DNA from: Klebsiella spallanzanii
GTDB lineage: Bacteria; Pseudomonadota; Gammaproteobacteria; Enterobacterales; Enterobacteriaceae
NCBI RefSeq assembly: GCF_902158555.1
Contig: NZ_CABGGS010000045.1
Location: 1 to 64,000 of the forward strand
Length of the DNA: 64,000 bases
Reading direction: 5' to 3'
Shown one piece after another: positions 17,006 to 26,493 of this stretch. The stretch's first letter is position 1. The number at the start of each line of letters is the position of its first letter. The notes under the pieces are model-generated. The model had not been told where the DNA came from. It saw only the letters and a list, made by a program, of their open reading frames with translations, and searched no databases. A program made the translations under genes and the position numbers.

Positions 17006-19540
17006 TCACCGGCACACCGCCGACAGCTTGCGGAACCCGCTCTGCTTCTCGTCCTTCACCTGGTAGCTGATGCTGCACTGCTCGCTTTTCTGGCTGCCCC
17101 ACTTCACCGTCAGCACCCCCGCCGCCGCTTCCGTCAGCGCATAGATTTGTCCCATCTGCCCCACGTTGCCCACTACCGCGCCTGACGCGTCCAGCACCTC
17201 CGCCCCGAACGGCAGCGGCTCGCCTTTCGCATTCTTCGCGCTGACCAGCAGCGGGAAGCCCTTACGCGTCCCGAACACCACCCGGCTCACCGCCCCCCAG
17301 TGAGGCGCCACCTTCTCCGTGGTGTTGCTCAGCTCTATCTCCTGCGACAGCCCTTTCGGATCTATCGTCACTTCGTTCATCTCATACGGCGTCAGGTTCG
17401 GCACTGCCGCGTGCCCGAACCCGTCCACCTTCAGGCCCGGGTAGCCGCCCACCTTCGCCCCTTTCGCATCCTTCGCTTCCACCACCGCGAACGTGTCACC
17501 CGTGTACGGTGTCGCCACCACCCCGTTCTGCCACGCTATCGCCGTCCCGCTCGCCGCCACGCTCGCGCTCTGGTAGTGTTTACCCGCCCCGTAGCTCGCC
17601 GTCAGGTGGGTGTAAGGCGTCCGCCATCCCCCGTTCGCCGTCATGCTGCTCCCGGTGCCCTGGTTGTAGTTCGCCGCCGTCATCCCGTAGTTGAACTGGT
17701 TGTCCGCTCCGTACGACCCCGACACGCCCACCTGCTCACCCATGCGCCCGCTGCCGCTTTTGTTCAGGCTTGCCGTCAGCATCGGCACATGTTTCTGGTC
17801 ATACCCGCCCAGCGGGGTGGTGATGTTCAGCAGGAAGTTGTTCTCCATCTTCCCGCCGCTGTTCCTCACGCGTCCTGCACTCAGGTTGTAGTTCATCCGC
17901 CCCAGGCTGTTGCTGTACCCCATCTGGTACTGGATATCCGACTTGCTGTTGTTCCAGTAGTCCTGGGTGTAGCCGGTCACGTACACCTGGCCCCAGCCCG
18001 CCGGCAGCCCCTGGTTCATGGTCACGTTCAGCCGGTTCTTCGGCCGCCAGATATTCGACGCCACGCCCCCGCGGGTTTCCTCGTCGATGGCACGCATCGC
18101 CGTCTGGTAGTCGTAATACCCTGACGTCGAGAAGCGGTATGCCGCGATGGTCAGGTTACTGTTGGTCTCCGGCAGGAACTTGCTGTAGCTCACCTGGAAG
18201 CTCTGCCCGCTGTTCGCCGTCTTCTCCGCGGTCTGCAGGTGCACCCGCGCCTGCGTCACGTCCGCCGAGAACGCCCCGATGGCCGTACTGATGGCCATCC
18301 CCAGCTGTATCGCGTAGTAGCTGGCCCCGCTCCCCTGGATACCCGCGTACCCGGTGAGGATGTTCGACAGCCCCCGCTGGTACGTCGCCTGGTACAGCGT
18401 CGGGTTAATGGACAGGCTCGGGTCGTTCAGCCGCCCCGCCACCACGTTATAGCGGTGCGCCCCCGGGCGCAGGAGCTGCGTCACCGAGGCAAAGGGCACC
18501 TGGAAGGTCTGCACGCTGCCGTCCGCTTCCGTCACCGTGACGTCCAGGTTGCCGCCGTACCCGGTCGGGTACAGATCCTCGATGACGAAGGCCCCCGGCG
18601 GCACCGTGGTCTCATAGATGGTCCGCGCGTTCTGGCGCACCGTCACCCGGGCATTGGTCCGCGCGATACCGCGGATTTCCGGCGCATACCCCCGGCGGGA
18701 CTGCGGCAGCATCCGGTCGTCGCTGACCAGCGCCACCCCGCGGAACGGCAGGGTGTCGAACAGCTGGCCGCCGGTGGAGGTCTCCCCCACCAGGACCCGC
18801 CCGAGGATGGAGGTGATGTCACGCTGCACGTAGTTGTTGACCGACTGGTACTTTCCCCCGTCCCCCTGCTGCCAGGTGTAGTTCCCGTCGTGGCGGAAGT
18901 ACCAGCCCCCGACGTTCACGCCGCCGTTGAGCCCGACATAGGAGGAGGTGAAGTCCCGGCCGTGCGAGCGGGTGGTGTAGGTGCTGGCGTTGTACCCCAG
19001 CATCGCCGCCGGGATACCGGTGTCCCACAGCGCCGGGCTCACGTACCCCCGGGCGGTGTTGCGCAGCAGGGCCTGGGGAATATCAACATCCAGGCGCTGG
19101 GACGAGGAGTCATAGACCACGCTGACGTCCGGCAGCATCGCCTCCAGGTCATAGCACGCCCGGTTCTCCCGCAGCGCGGCGGTGAAGCCCGCCGGCAGCC
19201 GGTCAAAATTGAAGTTGAGCTGCTTAATCAGCTCAGGCGTGATGCACGGACGGACCTTTTTGTCCGCCTGTTCTTTAAACAGGACCTTTTCCCGGGCCAC
19301 GGAGATGCCGTTGACAAAGATGTCCGTCGACCAGGTGCCCGGCGTCGCCGAGCCGCCGTTTTCAAACCGGGATAAGTCGATTTTGTCAGCACCGGAGGTA
19401 TTCAGAAAAATGGGGTCAAAGGTTATCCGGTCATCGCCGGCAGACGACGGGGATAACGGCGCGGCCGCCGCTCCCCGTGAAAGGGCTATGGCCGTCATCA
19501 CCGCAAGGGCAATTAATGAATATCCGGACTGAAAACGCAT
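17006..19540 (-). CDS. Fimbrial outer membrane usher
   Basis: An 844-residue usher that threads subunits across the outer membrane and builds the fibre. It has a signal peptide ending RGAAAA, the N-terminal chaperone-binding domain (FDPIFLNTSG), the 24-strand barrel with plug (FVIEDLYPTGYGGNLDVTV), and C-terminal domains with PLPFGAEVLD and a terminal Cys pair (CSISY...SAVCR). Length is normal. It lies between the first chaperone and the LuxR gene, which it touches or overlaps depending on start choice. Confidence 0.92.
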   Translation of the reverse strand: MRFQSGYSLIALAVMTAIALSRGAAAAPLSPSSAGDDRITFDPIFLNTSGADKIDLSRFENGGSATPGTWSTDIFVNGISVAREKVLFKEQADKKVRPCITPELIKQLNFNFDRLPAGFTAALRENRACYDLEAMLPDVSVVYDSSSQRLDVDIPQALLRNTARGYVSPALWDTGIPAAMLGYNASTYTTRSHGRDFTSSYVGLNGGVNVGGWYFRHDGNYTWQQGDGGKYQSVNNYVQRDITSILGRVLVGETSTGGQLFDTLPFRGVALVSDDRMLPQSRRGYAPEIRGIARTNARVTVRQNARTIYETTVPPGAFVIEDLYPTGYGGNLDVTVTEADGSVQTFQVPFASVTQLLRPGAHRYNVVAGRLNDPSLSINPTLYQATYQRGLSNILTGYAGIQGSGASYYAIQLGMAISTAIGAFSADVTQARVHLQTAEKTANSGQSFQVSYSKFLPETNSNLTIAAYRFSTSGYYDYQTAMRAIDEETRGGVASNIWRPKNRLNVTMNQGLPAGWGQVYVTGYTQDYWNNSKSDIQYQMGYSNSLGRMNYNLSAGRVRNSGGKMENNFLLNITTPLGGYDQKHVPMLTASLNKSGSGRMGEQVGVSGSYGADNQFNYGMTAANYNQGTGSSMTANGGWRTPYTHLTASYGAGKHYQSASVAASGTAIAWQNGVVATPYTGDTFAVVEAKDAKGAKVGGYPGLKVDGFGHAAVPNLTPYEMNEVTIDPKGLSQEIELSNTTEKVAPHWGAVSRVVFGTRKGFPLLVSAKNAKGEPLPFGAEVLDASGAVVGNVGQMGQIYALTEAAAGVLTVKWGSQKSEQCSISYQVKDEKQSGFRKLSAVCR

Positions 19541-19568
19541 AACATTGCTTCCTGGTGGCTGAACAAAT

Positions 19569-20312
19569 TTATAAGGTGTATTCGACTTTTCTGAGTGCGC
19601 CCCAGTCGTTCACATACTCGTAGACCAGCACGGTGCCCGCGCCCGCCCGGGCGGTTTTCGGCAGGGTGAAGGTCTGTTTTCCTTTCGGGGGCACCATCTC
19701 GCCCTCGACGGAGCCGCCCTTACCGGCGCCCTTCAGCGACACCGAGACCAGGGAGACAAAATAGGGTGAGGCGTTTGACGCCGTCAGGGTCTGCCCGGAG
19801 ACCGTCCACGTCAGGCCTTCGGCCCCTGCCCGGACCTGCTCCCGGTTAGCCAGGGCCGCGGGACGGTAGAACAGCTTGATGCGGGAGCGGAAGGCGACCT
19901 GCAGCCTGCTCAGGGTCTCGTCCTGCTTCGCGGCCGGGACTTCCAGCACGTTGAGCCAGTAGACGGACTCCCGGTCCTGGGGCAGCGCCGGGACGCCGGT
20001 GTAGCTGAGGCGGACCGTCTGGGCCTTGCCGGCGTTGATGCGGTTAATCGGCGGCGACAGGGTGAACGGGGTGCGGATCCGGTCCGGCGTCGCGTTCGCG
20101 TCGCCCTCGTCGGTCCAGCTCTGGACCAGCACGGGCTGCGTGCCGGTGTTGGTGAGGCGGACCGAGACTTCTTTCTCCGCGCCGTTGTAAATCACGCGCG
20201 TGCCGTTGATGATGACGCTGGCCGCCGCCGGGAAGGACAGCGCCGCCGCGGTGAGGCAGGCCGCCTGTGCCAGGGTGCGGAAAAAGGATGAAGAGGTCAT
20301 GGCGTGTGTCAT
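19569..20312 (-). CDS. Fimbrial periplasmic chaperone (first)
   Basis: A 247-residue PapD-like chaperone with signal peptide ending FPAAA. Family motifs are SVIINGTRVIYNG at the start, QDRESVYWLNVLEVP, and the conserved basic residue in RSRIKLFYRP. AGGAG is 7 bases upstream of ATG 20312. It sits between pilin and usher, the usual place. It shares about half its residues by eye with the second chaperone at 14284-14985. Confidence 0.9.
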   Translation of the reverse strand: MTHAMTSSSFFRTLAQAACLTAAALSFPAAASVIINGTRVIYNGAEKEVSVRLTNTGTQPVLVQSWTDEGDANATPDRIRTPFTLSPPINRINAGKAQTVRLSYTGVPALPQDRESVYWLNVLEVPAAKQDETLSRLQVAFRSRIKLFYRPAALANREQVRAGAEGLTWTVSGQTLTASNASPYFVSLVSVSLKGAGKGGSVEGEMVPPKGKQTFTLPKTARAGAGTVLVYEYVNDWGALRKVEYTL

Positions 20313-20328
20313 GGCGTGCTCCTGAATA

Positions 20329-20359
20329 ACAGGAGGCGCGGGTCCCCCGCCCCTCCTGT
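20329..20359 (-). promoter_or_regulatory. Hairpin between pilin and chaperone genes
   Basis: An 8-bp outer stem (ACAGGAGG / CCTCCTGT) continues into an inner GC-rich stem. No T-run follows. Such a hairpin after the major pilin gene commonly stabilises pilin mRNA or attenuates downstream expression, which gives excess pilin; this role is inferred. Confidence 0.6.
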
Positions 20360-20398
20360 GGTCCTTTATGACTTATTTACCGACTGCAGAGGTCAGGC

Positions 20399-20956
20399 TT
20401 ACTTGTACTGCAGGTTGTAAACGATGCTGCTGACCACGGTACCCGGCGTGGTCTGGGCATTTGCGTAGTACTCCACCGCGTACGGCACTAAGGCGGTACC
20501 GTCTGCGCTGATGTCAACATACGCAGTGTCGTTCACCTGGTCGGTGTTACCGGCGTTAATCGGGGCATAGCTGTTGGACGCGTCCAGCAGGCGCAGGTCA
20601 ACGTTAGTGGCGCCGCCGGTCATGTTCTTCAGACGACCGGTGCTCAGGTCAACGGTGTTGCCGGCCTGGAAGAAGGTGGAGACTTTGGAGTGGCCACCTT
20701 CGGTGCCAATAACGCAGTCCGAGATGTTCATGTTGAAGGATGTACGGCCGGAAGTGTCACCGCTCTGCGTCAACTGGTTAACACCCACGGTCGGCAGGAT
20801 CACGGTGGCGTCAGAGCCCTGGCCGTTGATGTCCACTTCACAGGTGGTGTCCGTCAGCTCACCGTTAAAGGTGATGGTGCCGGTGGACGCCGCCAGGGCA
20901 GCAGAAGAGGACAGCATCAGGGCGGTAACGGTCATAGCGGAAAGAACGTGTTTCAT
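20399..20956 (-). CDS. Major fimbrial subunit
   Basis: A 185-residue type 1-like pilin with signal peptide ending SAALA. The two conserved cysteines are in TTCEVDING and SDCVIG. The N-terminal donor strand is STGTITFNGELTD and the C-terminus is the usual YNLQYK. It is the first structural gene of the leftward operon. Its leader includes a hairpin at 20985-21007 (ATGCCGG / CCGGCAT). It is not especially close to FimA, so it belongs to a different fimbria. Confidence 0.9.
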   Translation of the reverse strand: MKHVLSAMTVTALMLSSSAALAASTGTITFNGELTDTTCEVDINGQGSDATVILPTVGVNQLTQSGDTSGRTSFNMNISDCVIGTEGGHSKVSTFFQAGNTVDLSTGRLKNMTGGATNVDLRLLDASNSYAPINAGNTDQVNDTAYVDISADGTALVPYAVEYYANAQTTPGTVVSSIVYNLQYK

Positions 20957-20984
20957 ATTAAGTCAAACTCCATTTTTTGAATGT

Positions 20985-21007
20985 ATGCCGGAGCAAATGG
21001 CCGGCAT
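20985..21007 (-). promoter_or_regulatory. Leader hairpin of the pilin transcript
   Basis: A 7-bp perfect inverted repeat (ATGCCGG / CCGGCAT) lies about 30 bases upstream of the pilin start codon, with the ribosome site between. No promoter boxes are obvious in the 200 bases to the next gene. Confidence 0.4.
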
Positions 21008-21159
21008 GTTAATTTATTCGCCGGAATACCCCGCGAATAAAACCCCGGAATACCGCAGACGGCATTCCTTAATACTTTTTACTGATCCCGGAAAAATATG
21101 CCGGCGTGAATATGCCTCCGCCGTAAAGTCCGCGGAGAATGTAAACCGTGTTCCGTTCT

Positions 21160-21738
21160 TTATCCGGCCTGAATAAGCGACAGCAGCATCGAATATTCCA
21201 GACGGCTTCCCAGATTTAATTTATGGCGTATCCGGTAGCGGATATTCAGCCGGCGCTTGCGCTCCCGGGCATCGCCTTCTGCTGCCGGGGTGTCGGCCAG
21301 CAGAAAGGTGTACACGCCCGGGAGCAGACTATCCTGCAGGCTCTCCCTGATGTGCTCAGCCAGAGATAATGCCTCACCGGGCAGCATGTTATTACGCCCC
21401 GCAGGTCGTTTCTTTTTTTTACTGACGATGCGTTTAAGCTGCGCCAGGGTGAAAATAAAACGCCGCACATTAATATAAGCGCTGTAAACAGAATGCCGGG
21501 CAAGGTAGCGGATATTATCCAGCCCCCGCGCTTCCATTTTATTGACCAGCCACTTCACGTCACTGAAGGTTTCCCGGTCAAGGGTATCAATAATGGTAAC
21601 TGCCTGGCGGCACACTGTGGCGCAGACCAGAAATGCCATCCGGTTGTCGAAGACAAATACCTGCCGGTGGTCAGAGTTTGCGGATAACGACCTGATTGCC
21701 GCCGCAGTCATCACATTCCGTGTAAAAACCAGAATCAT
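21160..21738 (-). CDS. LuxR-like fimbrial regulator, unnamed
   Basis: A protein of up to 192 residues. The C-terminus (ERKRRLNIRYRIRHKLNLGS) looks like the recognition part of a LuxR-type helix-turn-helix. The N-terminal half has a receiver-like alternation of strands and helices (QVFVFDNRM, VTIIDTLDR) but no full acidic pocket. Start is uncertain: ATG 21738 overlaps the upstream winged-helix gene by 68 bases, and ATG 21711 is an alternative. It stands directly upstream of the pilin, in the same direction, so control of fimbriae is likely but inferred. Confidence 0.55.
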   Translation of the reverse strand: MILVFTRNVMTAAAIRSLSANSDHRQVFVFDNRMAFLVCATVCRQAVTIIDTLDRETFSDVKWLVNKMEARGLDNIRYLARHSVYSAYINVRRFIFTLAQLKRIVSKKKKRPAGRNNMLPGEALSLAEHIRESLQDSLLPGVYTFLLADTPAAEGDARERKRRLNIRYRIRHKLNLGSRLEYSMLLSLIQAG

Positions 21739-22126
21739 GGGGCCACTCCATGCTATTATCCAGGGCGATTAAAAATTCAACCTTGTCAAAGTGCACATAA
21801 TACCCCTGTCGGATATGACGGCTGATAAAGTCCGGATGAAAACCTAAATCTCTGAATGCATCCTTTAGATCACGGATCACACCGCGAATCCGGGAGGAAG
21901 AGCTTTTGAGACCTGCACTTTCAAAAACATCCCGGGCAATATCATCATCGCTGACCAGGCCATTCTGCGTCCCTTCAATAAAGACGCGCAGTAACCGGGC
22001 ACTGGTGTCGGATAATTTTTTTACGCGGGCATCACGGATATTTATCAGAAGCCCGGATGTCACCCGGAATTCTACACTCCGGTTCAAGTTATATCCGTAC
22101 AACAGATGGTGGCGCATATTCTGCAT
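21671..22126 (-). CDS. Winged-helix regulator of OmpR/ToxR type
   Basis: A protein of about 151 residues whose first 100 look like a Trans_reg_C winged helix: FRVTSGLLINIRDARVKKLS, the helix LSDTSARLLRVFIEG, and the wing IRQGYYVHF. There is no receiver domain and no membrane helix, so it would be cytosolic. I start at ATG 22126 because AGGAAA is about 6 bases upstream; the frame is open to 22150. It overlaps the next regulator gene, so both are probably co-expressed ahead of the fimbrial operon. Confidence 0.65.
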   Translation of the reverse strand: MQNMRHHLLYGYNLNRSVEFRVTSGLLINIRDARVKKLSDTSARLLRVFIEGTQNGLVSDDDIARDVFESAGLKSSSSRIRGVIRDLKDAFRDLGFHPDFISRHIRQGYYVHFDKVEFLIALDNSMEWPHDSGFYTECDDCGGNQVVIRKL

Positions 22127-23246
22127 ATCTTTTCCTGATACCCCTGGCAACGGATCGGCATATTAGTAATACCCTCCCCCCCACACAATGGGAATGTTTT
22201 ATACGAATAAAAAACCAAAAATTAAAATAAATCAGCATAAAAACCCAAACAAAAGAAAAATGAAAAGATTAAAAATCAACAAATACACCTTCCTTACATA
22301 AAAATAACTTTAGAAAAACAAAAAAACAATACAGAGAAAAATCCTTTAATATTGACACATAAAGGATTTTATCTTGATGAGTGGAGAGATAACCATTTTT
22401 TACATAGGGTTAATCAGTCAGCATCTGATAGAACAAATATAAATACTTTCTGATGAAATAGGAATAGTCTCAGCACGTTGTTTTAATGAACTTACAACGC
22501 TATTTTTAAAAAATCTTTCCGTTACATATCGTTACTTTTCTAAGGAGAAAACAACATTCATTAAATAATAAATATTCATATAAATCAATGACATAAAATA
22601 TATATGATCTAGAACAAAATATAATTAAAGTTAGGTTTGGTAAAAAATGAAATAGCGTTAAAAATATACACCCAGAAAATAAACGAACAACCTCACACCC
22701 TCTAATCAGTAGTAGAGTCAAAAAACACAAGATTATAATTTAGTAATCTAAAAAACTTCTTAATTGAATTTAAAATCAGGCTACTTGAGTCAATTTTAGA
22801 TCACCAGGCGTGACAGACTGACATCCCTAAGTTCAGCACACAAAGATACCTAACTAAAAAAGGAGAAAAATCTCAATCTGTAATGGATCATCGACAGGCA
22901 GACAACTATATCTTTAGCCAAACATTCTTTAAAAAAGAAAACCACAGGTCAGGACTGATAGTGAAGTACTTGTTAAAGAAGGTTTCTTAGTATAGAAAAG
23001 AAGAATAATGCCAGCTATCCTGACGAATAAAAGAACAGAATAAAGTTATTAACTTAGTTAAGCCAATGCTTTATTGACCTAATACAGTCTTAAACCAGGA
23101 TCAACAGACAGGAAGAAATCAATTAGACTTGTACATTCAATGGAATGAGAGTTGGCGATCAAGAAAAAACACGAATACCTCTTGCAAAAAATACTAAATA
23201 TTTGATAGATATTATTAAGATCCCATTAATTATATATTTTATAAAA
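22127..23246. other. AT-rich gene-free stretch
   Basis: About 1.1 kb with very low GC and stops in all frames. A 74-codon frame at 22506-22730 (minus) is only low-complexity hydrophobic sequence without a ribosome site, and I reject it. The stretch presumably holds the promoter of the leftward regulators and is a likely H-NS target by composition. Confidence 0.5.
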
Positions 23247-23735
23247 TCAGTATTCCACACAAGTGAGCACCCATGCATCTGGGTTACCTATTAGCCAGGC
23301 TTTACTATCAACTTTCTGTCGTTCGAATATTATGATTGAATCGTCAATGCTTACCTCAGATAATAAAAGACGAAATACTTTATCATCAACATAATCAACT
23401 GATAATTTTCTGATGCCACCATTTCGATACTTAAATGTATGACCATCTATTTTTTTTCCATCATTCAAAAGAATTTTACGACTAACACTTTGAGTTATAC
23501 CCTCACGAATTACTTTACCATTAAAAGATATAAAACCTGTATTATCATTATACAACTGTAGTGTTTGAACAACGTAAAAATCATATTCAACATCGTTATT
23601 AAAAATATAATATCTGGATTGATTAGTACATTTAAAATTATCTATCTCATTCCTTTTTCTCTGAAATATTGTGGCCGAGAGAATCAAAACAATCATCAAA
23701 AAGAAACTAGCAACGTACTTCAATTTTTTATTCAT
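23247..23735 (-). CDS. YqeJ-like membrane partner of the upstream regulator
   Basis: A 162-residue protein with one N-terminal membrane anchor (VASFFLMIVLILSATIF) and a periplasmic domain bounded by two cysteines (FKCTNQ and a final LTCVEY). Its ATG overlaps the stop of the ToxR-like gene by ATGA, so the two are translationally coupled. Layout and length recall the E. coli YqeI/YqeJ and Vibrio ToxR/ToxS pairs. A paralogue with the same plan is at 30223-30708. Specific role unknown; sensing or stabilising the regulator is the likeliest guess. Confidence 0.6.
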   Translation of the reverse strand: MNKKLKYVASFFLMIVLILSATIFQRKRNEIDNFKCTNQSRYYIFNNDVEYDFYVVQTLQLYNDNTGFISFNGKVIREGITQSVSRKILLNDGKKIDGHTFKYRNGGIRKLSVDYVDDKVFRLLLSEVSIDDSIIIFERQKVDSKAWLIGNPDAWVLTCVEY

Positions 23736-24490
23736 AATGGTTTCCAGTTATGATAGTATACATTATCACATGAAACTATCTGTTGATTAATATCTTTAAT
23801 ACATATAGAAAATAAAGTACGCTGCATTCTGTCAGAGGTGAATAATCCATTTTGATCAAAGATTATTTTCTTATCACTCCCACAGATAATGGCATTATCG
23901 GAAATAATTTTTTCTATATATTTTTTTGCTTTATCTTTTCTTTCTTTTGTTAAGTTCTTTATGAAAACGACATCACAACCGTTATCCAATCTATCATAAT
24001 ACAATGAATAATGATTTGAATCTTTCATTCTTAAATGGTCAGAGTAAGAAAAAAGAATATATATTAAAAGAGAGACAAAAGCGAATAATATAAAAAAACC
24101 TTTACTTAATAGTGATTTTTTCTTAAATTTATCTTGTTTTTGCTCACAATGAGAAGAATCGATAGGTAAGTGTAATGCTATGTCCGGATTTAACCTGAAT
24201 CCCATTTTAGGAACAGTAATAATAAAATTTTCGCAACCGAAAGTGGCTAACGAACGACGTAGTATACTAATATACTGATTGAGACTACTATTCGATCCCT
24301 GCAAACCATAGTCATCCCAAACGCGACTCAATAACTGATCTCGATAATATATTTCATGCGGTGATTTTAATAAGGCCTCAAGTAATCGACTTGCCGTTAA
24401 TGTAAGCACAATTGATTCATGCGTTTCATCATGCGTTATCGAACCATCCTCAGAGTTGAATTTGATTACTTCCCCGATAATAAAAATCAT
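23732..24490 (-). CDS. ToxR/YqeI-like membrane-bound winged-helix regulator
   Basis: A 252-residue protein with a cytosolic winged helix (residues 1-105; LTASRLLEALLKSPHEIYYR, SLNQYISILRRSL, VPKMGFRLNP), a linker, one membrane helix (about 131-149) and a periplasmic domain with three or four cysteines. This is the CadC/ToxR architecture, in which a periplasmic signal controls DNA binding without phosphorylation. The partner gene follows with an ATGA overlap. The pair lies upstream of, and parallel to, the leftward fimbrial operon. Confidence 0.7.
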   Translation of the reverse strand: MIFIIGEVIKFNSEDGSITHDETHESIVLTLTASRLLEALLKSPHEIYYRDQLLSRVWDDYGLQGSNSSLNQYISILRRSLATFGCENFIITVPKMGFRLNPDIALHLPIDSSHCEQKQDKFKKKSLLSKGFFILFAFVSLLIYILFSYSDHLRMKDSNHYSLYYDRLDNGCDVVFIKNLTKERKDKAKKYIEKIISDNAIICGSDKKIIFDQNGLFTSDRMQRTLFSICIKDINQQIVSCDNVYYHNWKPL

Positions 24491-25518
24491 GATGATAGCA
24501 CTCCAACATCTTTGCAGTTCTTTACATCATACCACAAAGTTTCTGCATGCTCAGATAAATTACTTGTGACAAAACCTTGTTACATATTTATAAAAAAAAA
24601 CGAATTTCGGTAAAAGTTGCTTCCGTAGCATCACAAAACATATAATCAATTGAGATTGATGGCTATTACAAACAAAATTGATGTAATTGAATAAATCATT
24701 AAAGTTGTAAAGCCATACCAATTTTTTGTCTTCATCTTTTAGAATATTCTCATTGCAGTTTAAAGGTTAAGGAAATCCCATAAAATTTACATGTTATGAT
24801 GCCAATCTTTCCACGTAGAATAAAATATAAAGATGGCGTATTTATCGACTAGATTGCTTTAATAAAAGCTATCACTCCTTGCTTTTCTCATACCTAAACT
24901 TTCATCTCACCGCTCCTTTCAGTGCAGACCGACTCTTCGAATCATATGAAACTAGAAATCCTCCACTACAGCAAATAAAAACAGAAATAAACTAATATAT
25001 AGTTTTTTGTTTTTCAATAATCATATATTATAGGTTTATATTCTAGTTATGTTTTGTTTTTTTCCAATCAACTCAATTAGTACAAATCAGTTCCAGCCAA
25101 CTATTGATTATAATTACAGCAATCCAGCCTACAATCCATGAGATTTTCTCTTGCAACTTAGGAGAGAAAAACTACAAAAATTCAAATATGCAGGAATTTT
25201 GAAATAAGATTTGAAAAGAATGGGATAGACATCATGGCCAATACGGCATGATTCCAGGACAATGACTCATTGCAAAACACGCACATCATGATTTCAGATT
25301 TTAAAGTCATTAGCAGACGTTTATCTTCAGTCATATTTTTCAACAGTTCGTGAGTCCATGCGATTACTTCAAGTTAGCCGGAATCGTTGATTACCTAAAC
25401 TTACTCAGCGTTTTGAAATGATGTGACTGGCCTTCATTAGAATATGTCAAGTTGAATGATCAGTGGAGGCGAATTCAGTGCTGGTTTCCTTTATCAATTA
25501 AAGCAATTCCCTATACAA
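24491..25518. other. AT-rich gene-free stretch
   Basis: Roughly 1 kb of AT-rich DNA with no supportable gene on either strand. It presumably contains the promoter of the leftward regulator pair near 24500-24650. The right end runs into an IS630-type remnant. Confidence 0.5.
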
Positions 25519-25843
25519 TGATTTCAGGCCTTCAACTCCCGACAGCGTGAACCAGTTAATCCAGCGGCCGACGGATGAACAGGCGCAACAGAGTGTTCTG
25601 GCTACGTCACTGACACGATCGCCCCAGTGCAACATCAGCAGAGCAGTGAGTCTGCGTGCATGATTTTTGTCACGCGTTTTATGGATAGTTTTCTGCATCA
25701 GGCGTCGTTCAGCGCGGGGGATGGGGTGCTATGATCGGCATCGCTCAGTCCGGTTGGTGGTTTGTTTCTTTTTGGCGATTGATCAGATCGCACAATCCGG
25801 GCTGAGTTCCCCTAAAGTGATCTACTATTTGGAACGCTTATTT
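25519..25843 (-). mobile_element. IS630-like element, one end only
   Basis: This segment aligns with 6180-6506 of the intact IS630, from the transposase helix-turn-helix (RVSDVARTLCCACSSVGRW) through its start to the right end. There are many substitutions, and the outer end reads ACGCTTATT-TA instead of GCAGCTATT-TA. About 70% of the element is missing. It is a diverged relative, not a recent partial copy of the nearby IS630. Confidence 0.8.
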
Positions 25844-25891
25844 AGAGAAGTTATAAAGGATTATTTACCGACAAGGTCAATCTTTCTATCT

Positions 25892-25927
25892 TTTGTACCA
25901 GTTCACATTCATGTGAACTGGTACAAA
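25892..25927. terminator. Long palindrome after the 25937 gene
   Basis: Two perfect 17-base arms (TTTGTACCAGTTCACAT and complement) enclose a 2-base loop. It lies 10 bases beyond the stop of the leftward gene. The T-run is short, so it may terminate weakly or be the footprint of a mobile repeat. Confidence 0.55.
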
Positions 25928-25936
25928 CCAGATACA

Positions 25937-26419
25937 TCAATCTGACTCATCGGGGATACCATGCATCATATTGCTGTCACCCAAATGTTGCTCCCAGACG
26001 TCATCGCATTTTATCGTACTGATTTCTTTCCCCTGTTTTAAAACAGTTATTTCCCCATCAGTATTTTTTCCATCATCGATATAGGAAACAGAGTAAGTAT
26101 AATCATTCTCAGGTATATTTAATGTATGTATCGACACGCCTTCAGCCCTACTGTAATTCCATGACTGACTTAACTGGCTCACATTTTTTACCAGAGTAAT
26201 TTCAGGAATAACTCCGCCACCTCCGGTAATGTCCGATTTACCAAATAAATAAGTGACCTTATTATTATTCCTTAACACAGCCACCTCTCTAGTAGTTTTT
26301 CCTTTTATTATACACCCGAACAAGACATCTAAACCTCCATAAGGTGATGCCATTACTGAACAGGAGATGGAAATTAACCCTAAGGTTATCATATATTCCA
26401 GCTTCTTTAAAAATTCCAT
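25937..26419 (-). CDS. Secreted protein of unknown function
   Basis: A product of up to 160 residues with a signal peptide (MITLGLISISCSVMA); two ATGs nine codons apart could start it. The mature part has Cys residues in FGCIIKG and IKCDDVW, a Gly-rich ITGGGGVIPE, and a beta-rich look (NDYTYSVSYIDDG). I recognise no family. It lies alone on the minus strand between a terminator and a palindrome, so it is probably transcribed on its own. Confidence 0.55.
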   Translation of the reverse strand: MEFLKKLEYMITLGLISISCSVMASPYGGLDVLFGCIIKGKTTREVAVLRNNNKVTYLFGKSDITGGGGVIPEITLVKNVSQLSQSWNYSRAEGVSIHTLNIPENDYTYSVSYIDDGKNTDGEITVLKQGKEISTIKCDDVWEQHLGDSNMMHGIPDESD

Positions 26420-26451
26420 GCTATTTTTCTCTAAAAATAAATAATATATAA

Positions 26452-26480
26452 AAAGCGCTTACCCCAAAGGTAAGCGCTTT
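26452..26480 (-). terminator. Terminator after the J-like membrane gene
   Basis: A 12-bp perfect stem (AAAGCGCTTACC / GGTAAGCGCTTT) with a 5-base loop lies 13 bases beyond the stop of the leftward gene and ends in a T/A-rich tail on the minus strand. Confidence 0.8.
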
Positions 26481-26493
26481 GCATCAAAAATGC

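Noticed and set aside
18239..19375. 378-codon plus-strand frame opposite the usher
   Set aside because: High-GC shadow of a well-supported usher gene; Arg/His/Pro-rich product without a domain.
22506..22730. 74-codon hydrophobic frame
   Set aside because: Low-complexity translation of AT-rich DNA, no ribosome site, no neighbours in operon order.
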